Position numbers and translations under genes: made by a program
Part shown: piece after piece, positions 47,402-49,518 of the stretch
Layout: each line of letters starts with the position of its first letter
Numbering within the stretch: position 1 is the stretch's first letter
Notes under the pieces: model-generated
Database searches by the model: none
What the model saw: the letters and a program-made list of their open reading frames with translations, nothing else
What the model was told of the DNA's origin: nothing
Assembly: GCF_001431425.1 (NCBI RefSeq)
Contig: NZ_LDJG01000031.1
Coordinates: 1 to 49,518 of the forward strand
DNA: 49,518 bases
Direction of reading: 5' to 3'
DNA from: Stenotrophomonas nitritireducens
Lineage (GTDB): Bacteria; Pseudomonadota; Gammaproteobacteria; Xanthomonadales; Xanthomonadaceae

Positions 47402-49489
47402 CTACAGCGCTTCGAGCAGCGCCTGCTGCGCCGAATGCGGCGGCTGCCCGGGCTGCGGCGAGCACTTGCGGTAGCGTCCGTCGGCCTGCAGCTCCCAGGC
47501 GTTGAGGTTGTCGTCCAGGTAGTTCTGCAGCACCTCGCGGTAGATGCGCCGGGCCAGATCGCTGTCCAGGATCGGGAAGCAGGTCTCCACGCGCCGCAGC
47601 AGGTTGCGCTCCAGCCAGTCGGCGCTGGCGCAGAACAGTTCCGGCGCGCCGTTGTTGCCGAACCAGTAGACGCGGCTGTGCTCCAGGAAGCGGCCGACGA
47701 TCGAACGCACGCGGATGTTGTCCGATACCCCTTCCACGCCGGGCCGCAGGGTGCAGGTGCCGCGCACGATCAGGTCGATCTGCACGCCGGCCTGCGAGGC
47801 GGCATACAGCGCGCGGATCACCTGCGGCTCGTTGAGCGCGTTCATCTTGGCGATGATGCGCCCCGGCTTGCCGTCCAGGGCCAGCCGGGTCTCGCGCTCG
47901 ATCCTCTGCAGCAGGCCGGCATGCAGGGTGAAAGGCGACTGCAGCAGGCACTCCAGCTTCATCTTCGAGGCCAGCCCGGACAGCTGCTGGAACAACTGGT
48001 GCACGTCGTTGCCGATGTCCGGATCGGCGGTGATCAGGCTCAGGTCGGTGTAGGCGCGCGCGGTACCGCTGTGGTAGTTGCCGGTGCCCAGGTGCACGTA
48101 GCGGCGCAGCTTGCGGCCTTCGCGGCGCACGATCAGCAGCATCTTGGCGTGGGTCTTGTAGCCGACCACGCCGTAGACCACCTGCACGCCGGCATCCTGC
48201 AGGCGATCGGCGAGGCCGAGGTTGGCCTCCTCGTCGAAGCGCGCGCGCAGCTCCACCACCACGGTCACGTCCTTGCCGTTGCGCGCGGCCTGGATCAGCG
48301 CCTCGACGATCCCCGAATCCTTGCCGGTGCGGTACAGCGTCTGCTTGATCGCCAGCACGTTCGGGTCCACCGCCGCTTCGCGGATCAGCTCCAGCACGGT
48401 GCTGAACGAATCGAACGGGTGGTGCAGCAGCACGTCGTCGCGCGCCACCATCTCGAAGATGCCCTCCGGCGTCTTGAGCACGCGTGGGGTCATCGGCGGG
48501 TACTTCAGGTCCGGCCTCTGCACCAGGTCGTAGACCTGGATGACGCGGTTGAGGTTGACCGAGCCGTCGATGCGGTAGGCCGCGTTCTCGGACAGGCCGA
48601 AGTTCTGCAGCAGGGTCTGCACGATCGGGCGCGGGCAGTCGTGGGCGATCTCCAGCCGCACCGCCGGCCGGTAACCGCGGTCGACCAGTTCGTCGCGCAG
48701 CGCCAGCGCCAGGTTCTCTACTTCTTCCTCGTCCACCACCAGCTCGGAGTTGCGGGTGACGCGGAACTGGTAGGCGCCGCGCACGTCCATGCCGGGGAAC
48801 AGTTCGTTGACGAAGGTGGACAGCACCGCCGAGAGCAGCACGAAGTCCTGAGTGCCGCCCAGCGATCTGGGCAGCTGGATGATGCGTGGCAGCGAGCGCG
48901 GCGCGCGCACCAGCGCCAGGTGGCCGGCGCGGCCGAAGGCGTCGGTGCCCTTGAGCACGACGACGATGTTCAGCGACTTGTTGAGGATCTTCGGGAACGG
49001 ATGCGACGGATCCAGCCCCAGCGGCGAGAGCACCGGCATGATCTCGTTGCGGAAATAGGCGCGCAGCCAGCGGCGCTGGCGCGCGGTCCAGGTCGAGGGC
49101 GAGAGGATGCCGATGCCCGCTTCCTGCAGGGCCGGGCGCAGCACCTCGTTCCAGCAGCGGTATTGCTGCTCCACCAGTTCGGCGGCGCGGTCGTGGATGG
49201 CGGTCAGGATTTCCTGCGGGCTCAACCCGTCCGGCGCCGGCGGCAGGCCGAATTCCTGTGCGTGGCGCACCGCCGCTGCGCGGATCTCGAAGAATTCGTC
49301 CAGGTTGGTGCAGGAAATGCACAGGAAGCGCAGCCGCTCCAGCAGCGGCACCTGCTCGTCCGTCGCCTGCGCCAGCACGCGGAAATTGAAGTCCAGCTGC
49401 GACAGCTCGCGGTTGATGTACAGCGCCGGCTCGCGCAGCGGATCGTTGCCGGAGACCACGGGTGCGGGGGGCGGGGTGGGAGCGTTCAT
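47402..49489 (-). CDS. ppk1: Polyphosphate kinase 1
   Basis: 695 residues from the ATG at 49489. It transfers the gamma-phosphate of ATP to polyphosphate at the inner membrane. The N-terminal domain has the family start YINRELSQLDFNFRVLAQA. The head domain follows, and two phospholipase-D-like catalytic domains contain the autophosphorylated His447 in YKTHAKML. Further conserved parts are YVHLGTGNYHSGTARAYTDL and IVGRFLEHSRVYWFGN. The length is normal (E. coli Ppk has 688). A GTG at 49507 in frame lies within the terminal adapter sequence and is not biological. Because of that adapter the ribosome site and promoter are not visible. Confidence 0.95.
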   Translation of the reverse strand: MNAPTPPPAPVVSGNDPLREPALYINRELSQLDFNFRVLAQATDEQVPLLERLRFLCISCTNLDEFFEIRAAAVRHAQEFGLPPAPDGLSPQEILTAIHDRAAELVEQQYRCWNEVLRPALQEAGIGILSPSTWTARQRRWLRAYFRNEIMPVLSPLGLDPSHPFPKILNKSLNIVVVLKGTDAFGRAGHLALVRAPRSLPRIIQLPRSLGGTQDFVLLSAVLSTFVNELFPGMDVRGAYQFRVTRNSELVVDEEEVENLALALRDELVDRGYRPAVRLEIAHDCPRPIVQTLLQNFGLSENAAYRIDGSVNLNRVIQVYDLVQRPDLKYPPMTPRVLKTPEGIFEMVARDDVLLHHPFDSFSTVLELIREAAVDPNVLAIKQTLYRTGKDSGIVEALIQAARNGKDVTVVVELRARFDEEANLGLADRLQDAGVQVVYGVVGYKTHAKMLLIVRREGRKLRRYVHLGTGNYHSGTARAYTDLSLITADPDIGNDVHQLFQQLSGLASKMKLECLLQSPFTLHAGLLQRIERETRLALDGKPGRIIAKMNALNEPQVIRALYAASQAGVQIDLIVRGTCTLRPGVEGVSDNIRVRSIVGRFLEHSRVYWFGNNGAPELFCASADWLERNLLRRVETCFPILDSDLARRIYREVLQNYLDDNLNAWELQADGRYRKCSPQPGQPPHSAQQALLEAL

Positions 49490-49492
49490 GCC

Positions 49493-49518
49493 CTGTCTCT
49501 TATCCACGTCTGACGCTG
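49493..49518. other. Probable Nextera/Tn5 adapter sequence at the contig end
   Basis: CTGTCTCTTAT, then C, CAC, G, then TCTGACGCTG. This is the read-through form of the Nextera R1 transposase oligo (Tn5 mosaic end plus tail) with two substitutions in 26 bases. It adjoins the ppk1 start and is almost certainly not genomic. Confidence 0.9.

Noticed and set aside
49490..49507. GTG start of ppk1 at 49507
   Set aside because: It falls within the adapter sequence, so the extra six residues are artificial.

Overview
The window is GC-rich, densely coded chromosomal DNA from a gammaproteobacterium, most likely a member of the Xanthomonadaceae (Pseudoxanthomonas, Stenotrophomonas or a close relative). 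This is inferred from the OmpA, TorF-type porin and S46 peptidase sequences, the cvpA-purF and ppx-ppk1 neighbourhoods, and GTAG-headed palindromic repeats like those known from Stenotrophomonas. I see no rRNA, tRNA, CRISPR array, insertion sequence or prophage. The left edge cuts into mdh. The right edge appears to be a contig end, because the last 26 bases match a Nextera/Tn5 adapter at 24 positions.

Layout. 1-5.3 kb: mdh (partial), rluA, prpE, a small hypothetical gene and a SUFU-domain protein, all on the plus strand. 5.3-10.8 kb: a two-component system (minus strand) diverging from a periplasmic methionine-sulfoxide repair operon, msrB (Tat signal), a DipZ-like thiol-electron transporter and msrA. 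10.8-16.4 kb: a minus-strand run of a beta-class GST, a SleB-type hydrolase, fadH, a YczE-like membrane protein and a quinone-oxidoreductase-like ADH. 16.7-20 kb: ompA, then two small exported proteins that share one C-terminal motif and flank an RsuA-family pseudouridine synthase. 20-30 kb: kbl and tdh (threonine catabolism) on the minus strand, separated by a plus-strand sulfate uptake operon (OprP-like porin, sbp, cysT, cysW, cysA), a TorF-family porin and a minus-strand putative metallopeptidase. 30-32.2 kb: an S46 dipeptidyl-peptidase of the DPP7/DAP BII type.

32-36.6 kb: a tandem array of GTAG/CTAC repeat dimers, a TonB-like membrane protein, a histidine phosphatase overlapping a secreted TonB-C-domain protein, a decayed repeat and folC. 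36.7-40 kb: a protein with two SPOR domains (DedD-like), cvpA and purF. 40-42.9 kb: a DUF455 ferritin-like protein, a COG3650-type lipoprotein, a broken gene and a protein with two TonB-C-like segments. 42.9-45.6 kb: an envelope-lipid set of lpxH, a PAP2 phosphatase and a GT4 glycosyltransferase. 45.7-49.5 kb: ppx and ppk1 (polyphosphate), separated by a perfect 23-bp inverted repeat.

Most of this is core metabolism and envelope biology. The less ordinary material is the msr/DipZ/two-component module, the paired FDAWMK-motif exported proteins, a dispersed 5'-gene element present in two diverged copies, three families of GTAG-headed repeats, a pseudogene and the terminal adapter. I found no clear evidence of a new defence or mobile system.
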